From Takakia lepidozioides (taxonomy: Eukaryota > Streptophyta > Takakiopsida > Takakiales > Takakiaceae), in NCBI GenBank assembly GCA_030704615.1, contig CM060732.1, forward strand, positions 5,024,001 through 5,088,000: DNA of 64,000 nt. The letters run 5' to 3'. This document shows, piece by piece, positions 11,365 to 21,842 of the stretch. The position numbers were made by a program, and so were the translations under genes. Below the pieces are notes generated by a model. It made no database searches. It was not told the DNA's origin and saw nothing but the letters and a program-made list of their open reading frames with translations. Position 1 is the stretch's first letter; the number at the start of each line of letters is the position of its first letter.

Positions 11365-11369
11365 CTGAC
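11365..11369. repeat. Target site duplication CTGAC, right copy
   Basis: Matches 4414-4418. The interrupted integrase frame resumes here. Confidence 0.92.
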
Positions 11370-12384
11370 CGTGCGCCACAACAAGTACGTGTTGGTGATG
11401 GTGGAGCACTTCTCCAAGTGGATTGAATTGGTTCCATTGCCTGATAAGGCTAGTGAGGGAGCTGCGTATGCATTCTTGGATTGTGTGCTTAGCCGATTCG
11501 GTGCTCCAACTGAGGTACTCACGGACCAAGGGAGAGAGTTCTTGGGGGAGTTTTAGGCTTTGTGTGACAAGGCCTTGATAGACCACCGCACCACTTCTCG
11601 GGATCATCCTGAGGCCGATGGCTTGGCAGAGAGAGTTGTTCAGACAGTAAAGAGGGGTTTGCACAAGTATGGCTTGCAGAAGGGACACCTAGGAGATTGG
11701 GACCTTCAGTTACCCTGGTTAGCCATGGGCTACAGGTTCAGCAAGCAAGCATCACTTGCCTTCTTCTCACCATACTTTCTTCTCTTTGGCTGAGAGCCGG
11801 ATTTGCCTACATCCATTCCCAGAGAAGCTGCTACAGTTCTTACCCTTGACGATCCGGACGTGTAGGCACGTGCATGTGAGCAGTGTGCAGAGTTGTTCAA
11901 GAGAGTCATGCCCATGGCTTTCGAGAAACTTGCCATTGCACAACACCGTGATACGTTGAGGTATGCTACCATACGTGGTGGGGGCTATCGTCCTGGGGTT
12001 CAGAGATTCAACCCTGGTGACTATGTCTATCTACAGCAAACTGCTCCTACGACCTTGGATGTGACTGCAGGACGTGTTATTTTGAGGGTTCGAGAGGTTT
12101 TGCCCTTAGGCGTCTTGGTCTTGGAGGGTCGGGATGGCATAACTTGGAAGGACCATGTGCGTAATTGTGCGCCATGTCACCTTCCGAATATCGATGGCAG
12201 GATAGACCCAAACTTGGCAGTGGTATCTGCAGGTTTGAGGTGCATGTTGTGTGGGTCTGCTAGAGGGGCAGCCACCATGCTGGTGTGTGATCGATGCTCT
12301 AGAGGTTGGCATATGGGATGCTTGACTCCACCTCTTGAGATGGTTCCGGATGGGGATTGGTTATGTCCACATTGCATTGGATAG
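11365..12384 (+). pseudogene. Ty3/gypsy integrase, right part, ending in a PHD finger
   Basis: Continuation of the integrase cut at 4414. The core resumes with YVLVMVEHFSKWIELVPL. The second catalytic Asp is in VLTDQGREFLGEF and the Glu in ADGLAERVVQTVK. Breaks occur at an in-frame TAG (~11553) and near 11790-11890. The frame 11893-12384 carries the integrase C-terminal domain (FNPGDYVYLQQ, ITWKDHVRNCAPCHLPNI), then a C4HC3 PHD finger at about 12238-12378 (CMLCGS, CDRCSRGWHMGC, WLCPHC). PHD fingers read histone tails. It would take the place of the chromodomain of other Ty3 elements. The stop follows directly after the finger. Confidence 0.9.
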
Positions 12385-14140
12385 TGGGAGTGGATACAAC
12401 CATGGAAGGCTAACAAGAAACGCAAGGCCCAGTTACTATGAGACCTTGAACACACGAGGTCCTGGCTCAAGTTCACAGATTGCAAGACGGCGACTAACGA
12501 TGGGGCTACTCTTGTACACGGCCTCTTGGTCTATAGGGTTTGAGTGCAATAGGGACAGTGATAGAGGACTTAGTACAGCTGTGGCTATTACATCTTGTAG
12601 CTATCTGGAGGTAGAGGAACCTATCCACCAGCTAGGGGGGCGATTGTGGCAGACTACTTTATTGTGCATATATGTGTGGTGTGGTTTGGACAGCGATGTA
12701 GTTATGTAGCGATACGTATGCGCACGACATCATCTTCGGCGTCCGTCTCTCCCTCAGATGCAGTCTCCTCCTCACTAGTTCTTGGAAGTATGGTGGGCTG
12801 CTGTTCTTCTCCAGAATCCTCCATCGCCAGACTTTCCTCTTTGCCCTCTTCTTCCTCCTTTTCCTCTTCGTCTACTCTTTCCATCCTCATTCTATATCTG
12901 GCTCTATTCCTATCCCTAGTGCTCGTGAGGTATAACGACTTCCTTCTCTTCCTCCTCCGCTGGAAACAAGGGCTCCCCACGCTGCCTCTAGAGCTCTCCA
13001 GTTTGACGTTTGCAACAAGGGTTACTATGGCATGTAACCAAAATAAAAATTTGACATTGTTAACCGTATTTGGATGCGGGTGTTATCATTGTGTGCGAAC
13101 GGAATTCATCCATTTCGGCGTCTTTGTATTATCCAAGAAATAAAGTGGTAGATAAAAAGTACATCCGTTGCATGTACTTGTGATATATGTCAGATGTACT
13201 TCGCCGCCTGCCAATACATGGCAGCCTTCTTGCATTCTTTCAAATTCGGAAGTGCCGTAGAAATCTAATGCTAGTTCAATTTCGAGCAATACTTGCAGAT
13301 TCACAATAATTGTTATGCTTCACATATGCATCCACGTGTGTTGTACTGCCTACCCTGTGGTTTGCATTTCACCGTCACCGTCGCAATAGGGTCATTCGGT
13401 ATAAGGGGTTGTGTCGGTAATGGTCATGTGTTGCTCACATTTGTGCGAGGTGTGTCCCGGAGTGTCAGTGTTTGTGCTGTGCTCTTCTGGCTTAGTACAA
13501 CCTCATTAGATTCGGGGTCTTCCTGTTTACTGCTCTCCAGGGTTGTTGCCGTCTTTCCATAATGGATGGTTTCATGTCATGTTCAAGGTTTGTTTTTCAT
13601 CCAAATACAACACGGCTTCTTGTGGCTTCTTGTCTTTGAAAACAATTTTTCTGATTGGTGTCTCTCAGTGTGGTTGTCTGCGAAGTTCGGTGCATGTCAT
13701 TCCTACATCCTTTGCATGCATCGCTTGCAGTCTTTGGGTTAGTGCTACCCTTATTGACCTCAGTTTGTTTGTCAAGGATCCCCTTTCGAGAATTACGGGC
13801 TATTAGTTCGGGGATTCCGTTGTGAATCGTAACTTTTGGTCAGTGTAGGAAAACATGTCCAGGGAGCGAGATAGACTCGCTCGATTTCATTCCAATGCAG
13901 GCAGTCTTCCACTCACTGCCACTGCAGACGACGATGGGTTTGCAATTGTTCATGAGGATGAGCTGGTTATAGTGTTACTGCTAGAATTGGGTTCTTTGCT
14001 TGTTCAAAAAGAGGTGTAGGACGTGTCAGAAAAAAAAAAAAAAAACCCATATAATATTCATTGTTTGAAGTAGAAATTGTAGTTTTGAGAGCCGTGCTCA
14101 TGATATTTCGATTTCCGCTCATGCGAAGTCCGAGCGACAT
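12385..14140. other. Flank of the PHD element; no clear gene
   Basis: A G-rich tract (GCTAGGGGGGCGA, about 12633-12645) followed by TGTGGCAG is a possible polypurine tract and start of the element's 3' LTR, but I find no second LTR. On the minus strand 12702-12980 is a 92-codon frame with a basic start and a strongly acidic Glu/Asp/Ser-rich end, similar in style to the last exon at 27275-27739; it has no domain. The rest (13000-14140) shows only short shadow frames and an A-run at 14030-14044. Confidence 0.35.
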
Positions 14141-14144
14141 CTGC

Positions 14145-14480
14145 AAAAATGGCGCCGAATTTTGCGGTAATAGGTTCCGCAAGCAGAAAAATCGGCGACG
14201 TATTGCTCATAAATAGGTGACTCCGGCGAAAAATGGTGCCGAATTTCGCGGTTATAGGTCCTAACTTCATTGAAGTGTAAGCCCAAAATTTGGAAATGTG
14301 GCGCCGAATTTCGGTACATGGTTCCAGGCATTGCACAAATGTTGGGCAGTTCTGGGCCATGTCACTGGAAATTCGGCGCCATTTTTCCAGACATCGTCTC
14401 CAGACAATGTTGGGACTTAGCCAGTTTTCGGCCCAAAAAAGTGAAATTCGGCGCCATTTTTCCAGAAATGGCCCCCTCAA
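14145..14480. repeat. Palindrome array B (AAATGGCGCCGAATTT type), 5 copies
   Basis: Five copies near 14147, 14233, 14295, 14366 and 14443 of an imperfect palindrome with core GGCGCC. One side is AAAATGGCGCC and the other GCCGAATTT, and the orientation changes along the array. The same type recurs at 24625-25335. It lies beyond the 3' end of the minus-strand transposase gene. Confidence 0.85.
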
Positions 14481-14499
14481 CTGCACTTGTTGGAACTCA

Positions 14500-15770
14500 G
14501 TTTTCTGGAAGATTTGCAAATTTTTCCTGCCGCCATCTTTGAATTGATTCTGTTTCGACATTGAATTGCCACTGGACGTACGGATATCCAACAGTCCCTA
14601 GTGTTTAAAAGACATCACTTTAATATTGTCTGTCTCATTCCAGGAGTTTTGGGGTGCAATTCATTACACTGCAAAACAAAGTCTAATGCATAAAAATGCA
14701 ATTGCAAATATCCATATGGTGGATTCCCTTTTCCCCATCAATGATTTCTGGAATCTCGGTGGAGGAGTTTGTGCAGCTCGTTCACGCTCAACGCTGGTGC
14801 ATGAATAAAGTCATCAATAGTCAAGTTCATCCTCAACCTCTTCAGGTAAATGTAATAAAGATGCTTGCACGGATAATACTTTGACCCCTTCTTTGCTTCC
14901 ATCAACGAGAAGTCCGTACAATTGCAAGTCGGCTACACTCCAATCGTAATTGTGTATACGTCGTCGCGTACAGCTGAGCCGGCCGTCGCCATCCGATAAA
15001 CACGCCCAAGGCCGGGTGGGGGTACGTCCACGGAGCTCTGAATAGTGCAAGCCATCCCAAGAGCATTGGCAATCCGAGTCTCATTCAACTTGTTGGGAGG
15101 GTGTCGTCTCTTCACTCTTCCGAATCGCATTGTGGGATGTGCAGAATTGTCCAATCCGTCTCTACTGGACGGAGCAGCCTGCAATGGCTGGGTCTGAGGA
15201 ACTGGAAACGAGTGGGCCGGGACATCTGTGCGTTGCACCATTCAAAATCCTGTTGCAGAAAGAGCATCCGCCTCATTCTGAGAGAGGTTGCAACCCGGTG
15301 CAACAGGCCAGAGGCCCGGAGGCTCCGGCATTCCCTGAATCCCGTACTTGGGCTTGCCAAATACACAGGTCATTATGTCGTGCCTACAGAACCAAAACGT
15401 CTGCGTTGTGGCGTGAGAGAATGTGGGAGTCAAAAATCTGCTGCTGAAGCAAGGTGCAGGTACAGCACCGTGTTGGTTCCTCCAAATCATCTCACCACAA
15501 CGTGCTCTCGTATCCACCCGGATGGCGTAGCACTTTCCTCAAAATGCTGGCAATGTCCTTGCAATTCTCCACTGTGACTCCGACACTCTTGTCTCCACAA
15601 TGGGTATGTTGTACTGCGTTACTACAGATGGCTCAAAGGAGATGACGATCTTGAACGTGCAGGACTTGCGGTGCTCGAGGAGACCTCCTCGGGCAACATC
15701 ACGGGACCACGCGGGAGTGTGCGAATATTCTTGTCAGCTCGCCATGAATCCTCTTCTCCGCCAGGTGCCT
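14500..15770 (-). other. Possible 3' exons of the transposase gene, unresolved
   Basis: Minus-strand frames 14933-15241 and 15242-15517 lie in the same phase, separated only by one TGA at 15242. They contain Cys/His and Pro-rich stretches that could be C-terminal parts of the transposase gene. I see no SWIM finger or other motif, and splice sites are not clear. Nothing else of note. Confidence 0.3.
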
Positions 15771-15772
15771 CG

Positions 15773-18300
15773 TCAAGTCTTCGTCTCACTAGACGGGTGT
15801 GAACATCTCCTTCCAAGTGTTGGCCTCTTCGAAGCAATGGCGTGTCCCGAAGGCCCTCTTGCAAGGCTGCCGTCCACTTGCGCGGATTCTTCGATCTGGA
15901 GGCAGTCCGCATCAAACATTTCCTGCCTGTCCGGCCCCAAGCCCCACTGTTTCCCTTTCAAGAACTCGTTGTACCTGCATTGCTGCATAATTGACCTCAC
16001 AATGTCCTCCGTTATGGCAGTGAGGATGTCCACCAGATGTGCCGCAGAGGAGGCACGCCAGAAAGAATGTACTGATTCGGCCATGTTTGTTGTCGGCATG
16101 TCGGTGTCGGAGTCCAGACACATTTCCTGCACATGTACATGTTGAGGTTACAAGCAAGTTACAAAGAACGAGTAGCATAATATTCAACGTGACGCAAATT
16201 CGTCCAACTCACCTCCCGCATATAGTCGCCGAACTGGAGGAAACGATAATGCCACCATGCTAGCTAACTGACCATTGCTCCCTCGTCTTATTTCTTTAGA
16301 GCACCTGACGTTGTCCACCAAGCCCGTATACATGCAAATTGTGTCTCTGCATCATCCAAGGTGGGAGCACGCTTCCACGCAAGACACATGGAACGGTGCT
16401 CCTCTCTAAAATCTGGCGCCACGAGCCGGGTTGTGTACTGCGACAAGCTCTGCAGAAAATGGAACCCACAAGATCTCTCCTTGCCTTCCATCGGAACATT
16501 GGGGTCTTCCCCGTACACCCTTCGGATGGCAGCCCAATTTGCTTGTGCGTTGTCCGCCATGAAACCACGGAAATTGGGAGGGGGCAATCCTGCCCTGGCC
16601 ATCTGTTCGTTTATTCCCTGCCAAAGAAACATCTCCGATTGTGTGTCCTCTCTTTTCATCTCACAAATAGTAATTGTCATTAGCATCCTGCAGTGGGTGT
16701 CGTAGACATGTGCAGCCATTGTCACCCACTGGTGATTTGTAATTCGCTTGATATGGTTGAACATGACCCAACTGTTTGACAAGTCCCCACTCGTCATCCG
16801 GTCGACCAGTTCGACGCCGCTGCCAGGCCCACACGTGGACATTTCAAATACGAAACAACGATCTGCCTCAGTCCCTTGTCCATGAAACCTACTTCCATGA
16901 ATGTAGTTATATCCACATCGTCGCTTCACCTCCAGAATGGAGTGCATATCCGAGCCACGCCCAATTTTATGTTTGCAGGAGACAATGTGGTTTCGGACAT
17001 TCGGTGAAGAGACGTGGGACACCGACTCCAGCAATGCCTCCATTTCCTTCTCATCGAGAGGAACTCTGTCGGAGCCGTCTTCCGACATAATTCTGGCCAA
17101 TGCCATCTTATGGGCGGCCTGCAGCTGTATCTGTTTGGGTTTGGCACCAGGTCTCAACCTAACCTCCTCCTGAACGAGCTGCTCTGCCTCGTGGGCAGCC
17201 TCCCGCGAGTTCCCCCTCGCCAATTTGTGACAATGGGAACCAACGTATATGCAAGCTCGTGTGAGGTCAGGGAAACAATGCAACACATAGAACTGCTTGG
17301 CATTACAAACAGACATGCAATGTGGTGGTTCTTTGCAATGCGCACACTTAAATGTGGAGTTTGGAACCTTCTCCTGAGCTCGAAATGGTTGATGAGCTGT
17401 GCTTGTCCAATCCGTCTCGTTCCTGTGACCTCTGGATTTAAAGTGGAAGCAAGTTGGGGAGAAACACCGCAACGCGCCCGCACAAACAACGTAGCGCACC
17501 CGCACACCATCGAGCATCTTCATGCTGGTGGTTTTGGTGACGCACCAAGGATGGCCGTCATGTTTCCTATCCATATCTGTCAACATTCCGGACGCCCTCG
17601 AATAGTCCGTTCGAGGAGGGAACTCAAAGAACATATTACCGTCGACGTCTGCGGGAAGGCATGTAACGGATTTAATGGCGAACTTGCTGTAGTCCAGCCC
17701 AGCCAGCTCCAAGCGGTGTCCCTCCATGTGAAGCCCTCGCAGAATTTCAAGAATGGATCGAACTGCTGTGTTCATGCTGGGAATATGACTCCCTCGTCCG
17801 CTGATGTCCATTGAGGACTTGCCTGATCTCCAGGATGATCTCGGAACTTCCATGATCTCGTCGGAGTCGGACAGGTTGTGAATTACCCGGTTCTCGCTTG
17901 TCTTCATTGATGGGTTCGGCTCTGGATTTACTTCGTTGCGGACTTCTCTCTTTGAGGTACCCACTCTCTGATTCGCTGATTGTTTCGTGGAAGGCGGCAG
18001 GATAGAGGGCGCATTTGGGGGGCAAATGAAGTCCCCAACAGCCCTGTATATGTCGCTGTCCGATGGTGGAACTCGCCATTCCCTGCCGTCGCCGAAATCA
18101 TCGTGGAGCACAACAATACTTTCGACTACAACTCCGTTTGAATCCTTCATTTCCTCCTCCAAAAATATCGACCCCGGTATCAGGTGGTATCGAACGCAGA
18201 GATATTTCTCCATCACCCGGCAGATCTCCCCTCTGCACGGAAATGTAGCTCTATGCTCGTGAGGAGGGCAATACACTATAGCGCTCGGGTTTTCGGCCAT
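15773..18300 (-). pseudogene. MULE-type DNA transposase gene with a WRKY-GCM1-like zinc finger
   Basis: Exon 1 (18300-16305) starts at ATG MAENPSAIVY; an earlier TTG at 18342 is not needed. Exon 2 (16259-16213) and exon 3 (from 16126) join in phase with GT-AG borders. The region around residues 265-355 has a Cys/His cluster (C-x4-5-C, CAHCKEPPHC, GSHCHKLARG) like the WRKY-GCM1/FLYWCH fingers of MULE transposases. Acidic residues fit the RNase H-fold core: Asp in HVYDTHCRMLM, Asp in FRGFMADNAQANWAAI, then CGFHFLQSL, and Glu in exon 3 (TTNMAESVHSFW). Such enzymes cut and paste DNA elements. After about 15880 three frames compete, so the 3' end is damaged or misassembled. It diverges from the plus-strand gene beginning near 21.8 kb. 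Confidence 0.72.
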
Positions 18301-18750
18301 GGGAGTTGTGCACACAAGACTGCCAGGACGGCGTTCGGACAAGCGCCCTGGGAGAAGGGGGGATGCAGCGAGGGGAAGGAATGCAGGGCCAATTTTTGCA
18401 AGCGACGAAGCCTATTCACGAATCCGGGGAGCCCACTCTCCCGAAATTCCACTATCAGAGAGTTAATGAACCTTGTTTGCGGAATGCGGCCCTTGGCCTT
18501 TGCGCAATAACTGCCAACGGTATGCAGTCAGAAGGTATATGACCTGTGCAGATGCGCTACGCAAACCAATCATTACGGCGTCTGACAAGAAGCGTGGGGG
18601 CGCGAGCGTGCAAGCACCTTCCCCATGGACAGAGGGAACTGACGGAGGTGGCATTCCAGTGGGTCTGATTACAAGATTGAGTGCCAGAACATCGCCGCCA
18701 ACAACAGCGGCGCTGAATTTGCATTCGAGGCCGGTCGGACGATTTCGTCT
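18301..18750. other. Region upstream of the transposase gene
   Basis: 450 bp between the transposase start and palindrome array C. No gene is supported; it should hold the transposase promoter, but I see no convincing TATA box. Confidence 0.4.
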
Positions 18751-18754
18751 CCAG

Positions 18755-20905
18755 GGTGGAAAAACGGCACTCGGATGGAAAAACGGCGCCGAATTTCCAT
18801 CCGAGGCCCGTTGGATGAAGTCGTTTCGGGGGGAGAGGCCGACACTTGGCCGACAGAGAACATCCCCCGGATGGAAAAACGGCACCGAATTTCCATCGGA
18901 GGCCGGCCGGATGAAGTCGTTTCGGGGGGAGAGGCCGACAATTTCTCGACAAAGAACATCCCCCGGATGGAAAAACGGCGCCGAATTTCCATCAGAGGCC
19001 GACACCTGCTCGACAGAGAACATCCCCCGGATGGAAATTCGGCGCCGGATTTCCATCCGCCCGCGCTCCGAATTACCTGGCGGATGGAACTTCGGCGCCG
19101 AATTTCCATCCGTCCGCGCTCCGAATTACCTGCAGGATGGAAATTCGGCGCCAGATTTCTATCCGCCTGCGCTCCGACTTACCTGCAGGATGCAAATTCG
19201 GCGCCGAATTTCCATCCGCCCGCGCTCCAACTTACCGGCAGATGAAAATTCTGATGGAAAAACTCCGCCGATTTTCCATCCGGGGCCGGTCGGATGCAGT
19301 CGGCTCGGGGGGAGAGGCCGTCATCTGGCCGTCAGAGAACATCCCCCGGATGGAAATTCGGTGCCGAATTTCCATTCGGGGCCCCCCAAAGGAACTCGTG
19401 AGGCCAACAACTGGCCGACATAAAACCTCCCCGGATGGAAAAACGGCGCCAAATTTCCATCCGGGGCCGGTCGGATGAAGTCGGCTCAAGCGGAGAGGCC
19501 GGCATCTGGCCGACAGGAAACATCCTCGGATGGAAATTCGGCACCGAATTTCCATCCGAGGCCACCCTTAGGAAGTTGTCTCGGGGAGAGAGGTCGGCAC
19601 CTGGTCGACAGAGAACATCCCCAACATGGAAATTCGGCGCCGGTTTTCCATCCTGCAGGGCACCAGTTTACTTGCAAGATGGAAATTCGGCGCGGAATTT
19701 CCATCCTGCGGGTAAGCAATATCGCAGCCCGATGCAAAACCGGCGCCGAATTCCAACCTTGCAAGTAAACTGGTGCCTGCAGGATGGAAAACCGGCGCCG
19801 AATTTCCATTCGGCATGTAATCGGGAACGCGGCCGGATGGAAATTCGACAACGAATTTCCATGTAGGAAGTAAGCGGGACGGAAAAGCGGCAAGGAATTT
19901 ATCTGTAGCAGACAAGAATTCCTTGAAAAACGTGGCTAAAAGTGGAGTTCAGCTACAAAACTAGAGGTTTTGTGTCTGATTAGACCCAAAAACGCGTAAA
20001 ACTGCATGCAAGGACAGAAAATTGTTCCTGAACGGGCCCCAAACGCAAACATCCGGCCGGCGTCGGATGGAAATTCGGCGCCGAATTTCCATCCGGTGGA
20101 TGTTCTCTGTCGGCCCGCTGCCGACCTCTTCCCCCGAGCCGACTTCATCCGACCGGCCCCGGATGGAAATTCGGCACCGAATTTCCATCTGGGGATGTTT
20201 TCTGTTGGCCAGGTGTCGGCCTCACCCCCCGAGACGACTTCCTGCGGGGGGCCCCGGATTGGAAATTCGGCGCCGAATTTCCATCCGGGGGATGGTCTCT
20301 GTCCGCCCGGTGCCGGCTTCTCCCCTTCAGCCGACTTCATCCGGGCGGCACCGCATGGAAATTCGGCGCCAAATTTCCATCCGATGGCTGATCTCTGTCG
20401 GCGACGTGTCCGCCTGCGGGGGGCCCCGGATGGAAATTCGGCGCCGAATTTCCATCCGGGGGATGGTCTCTGTCCGCCCGGTGCCGGCTTCTCCCCTTCA
20501 GCCGACTTCATCCAGGCGGCACCGCATGGAAATTCGGCACCGAATTTCCATCCGGTGGCTGATCTCTGTCGGCGACATGTCCGCCTACGGGGGGCCCCGG
20601 ATGGAAATTCGGCGCCGAATTTCCATCCAATGGATGTACTCTGTCGGCCAGGTGCCAGCCTCTCCCCCCGACACGCCTAGTGACGGCGGCCTCGGATGGA
20701 AATTCGGCGCCGAATTTCCATTCGGGGATGTTTTCTGTCAGCCAGGTGTCAGCCTCTCCCCCCAAGACGACCTCCTGCCGACATCATTGGATGGAAATTC
20801 GGTGCCGAATTTCCATCCGTCCACAACGTCTCGGCCGGAGAGATGGCCACGTTGCATCCTACTTGATCCGCTGGATGGAAATTCGGCGCCGTTTTTCCAT
20901 CCAGT
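18755..20905. repeat. Palindrome array C: ~26 copies of a 30-bp palindrome in two inverted halves
   Basis: The unit is GGATGGAAATTCGGC followed directly by its reverse complement. Copies lie near 18773, 18869, 18965, 19029, 19082, 19134, 19187, 19252, 19348, 19433, 19528, 19625, 19679, 19731, 19782, 19836, 20066, 20160, 20257, 20350, 20427, 20524, 20598, 20693, 20788 and 20872. Spacers in the left half (GGAGAGGCCGACA, AGAGAACATCC) occur as reverse complements in the right half (GGATGTTCTCTGTCGGCC), so the halves form one large inverted repeat centred near 19.9-20.0 kb. Because units are self-complementary, long frames open on both strands; these are not genes. Confidence 0.93.
19891..19925. 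repeat. Small hairpin at the centre of array C
   Basis: CAAGGAATT at 19891-19899 pairs with AATTCCTTG at 19917-19925 with a 17-base loop. It sits at the switch point between the two inverted halves. Confidence 0.65.
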
Positions 20906-20909
20906 GGGC

Positions 20910-21842
20910 TAATAATTTCTATGTGGGAGGGTGGGCGACTTGGGGCCTACGGCCGACCTCCATACTCCTCCATTTAACAGCGCAGTTGCGCATTTAATGT
21001 CCGCCGTCAGTTTTCAACTGGACTGTCCGCACTGATTCTGTGCTACCGCCGTCGGATACCCCAAACCCTGATGTGGCGGGTGGATGAAGTTCCACTCGAT
21101 GCCAATACGCACGCATTTTCCGTGCGATATTTTCTTTTGCAGGGACTTATGCGGTGTGGAGAAGGGCGTGGCTCTCCTGAGAGAAACCCCACATGCAGAC
21201 CGCGCCGCAAACTGAAGCCTTTGTACTACGGGCGGCGTCCAGCGTCTGGCATGGCCAAACTGAAGCTCCAGCAGGAGATCCCCTTGTCTTGCTCGCAGCC
21301 CGCGCCAACTGAAGCCGAGCACTCTCAGGCAAGCCCCTTCCTCTTTCCATTTCTGTAACATGTGCGGTCTTCTCCGCGTTGTTTTTTTGTTTTGGCATCT
21401 TCAGCCTGGCATCCTTGGAAGTGGAAGTGGAAGAGGACGTTCATGATTGCATCGACTTGGTGAGAAGAATGATGAAGGGGAGAGGGGTTAGAAAGGAGCC
21501 AGGTCGTTGCTGCATTGAGATTTGCAACAGGATGCACACCATGACAGGTTGCATCTCAGAATGAAGGAAATCCATGCTGGGCTGAGAAGATTGTCTAGGC
21601 ATATCAAGTGCCTTGAAAAGCCTGTTTTCCCCTTTTGTGAAATCGTCCTTACATTTCCATGTTTATTTCTGCAAGTTACTGGTTGAGTGAACCATTGATA
21701 GTTTGCAATGCGTGTGATTGTTAGGCTGCTTCGGCATGTGATTGTTAGGCATTCATTGGGTTTGTTTTCATTGTTGGTCCACGATTGTTGCCATGGTGGT
21801 TTAGGTTGCCATGGTGGTTCTGACGATTGTTGGGGATGACAG
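20910..21842. other. Leader region of the ParB/methyltransferase-like gene
   Basis: Probably promoter and 5' exon(s) of the plus-strand gene. Short plus-strand frames at 21071-21358 and 21193-21310 are possible first exons but have no motif, and no splice chain to 21843 can be chosen. Confidence 0.3.

Noticed and set aside
12702-12980. Acidic/basic minus-strand frame as a second copy of the methyltransferase-like 3' exon
   Set aside because: Similar composition only; I could not align it convincingly to 27275-27739.
18463-20912. Long reading frames on both strands in palindrome array C (up to 316 codons)
   Set aside because: The units are self-complementary, so frames open equally on both strands with the same repeated peptides (MEIRRRISIRG, DGNSAPNFHPG). 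No conserved domain and no unique sequence.
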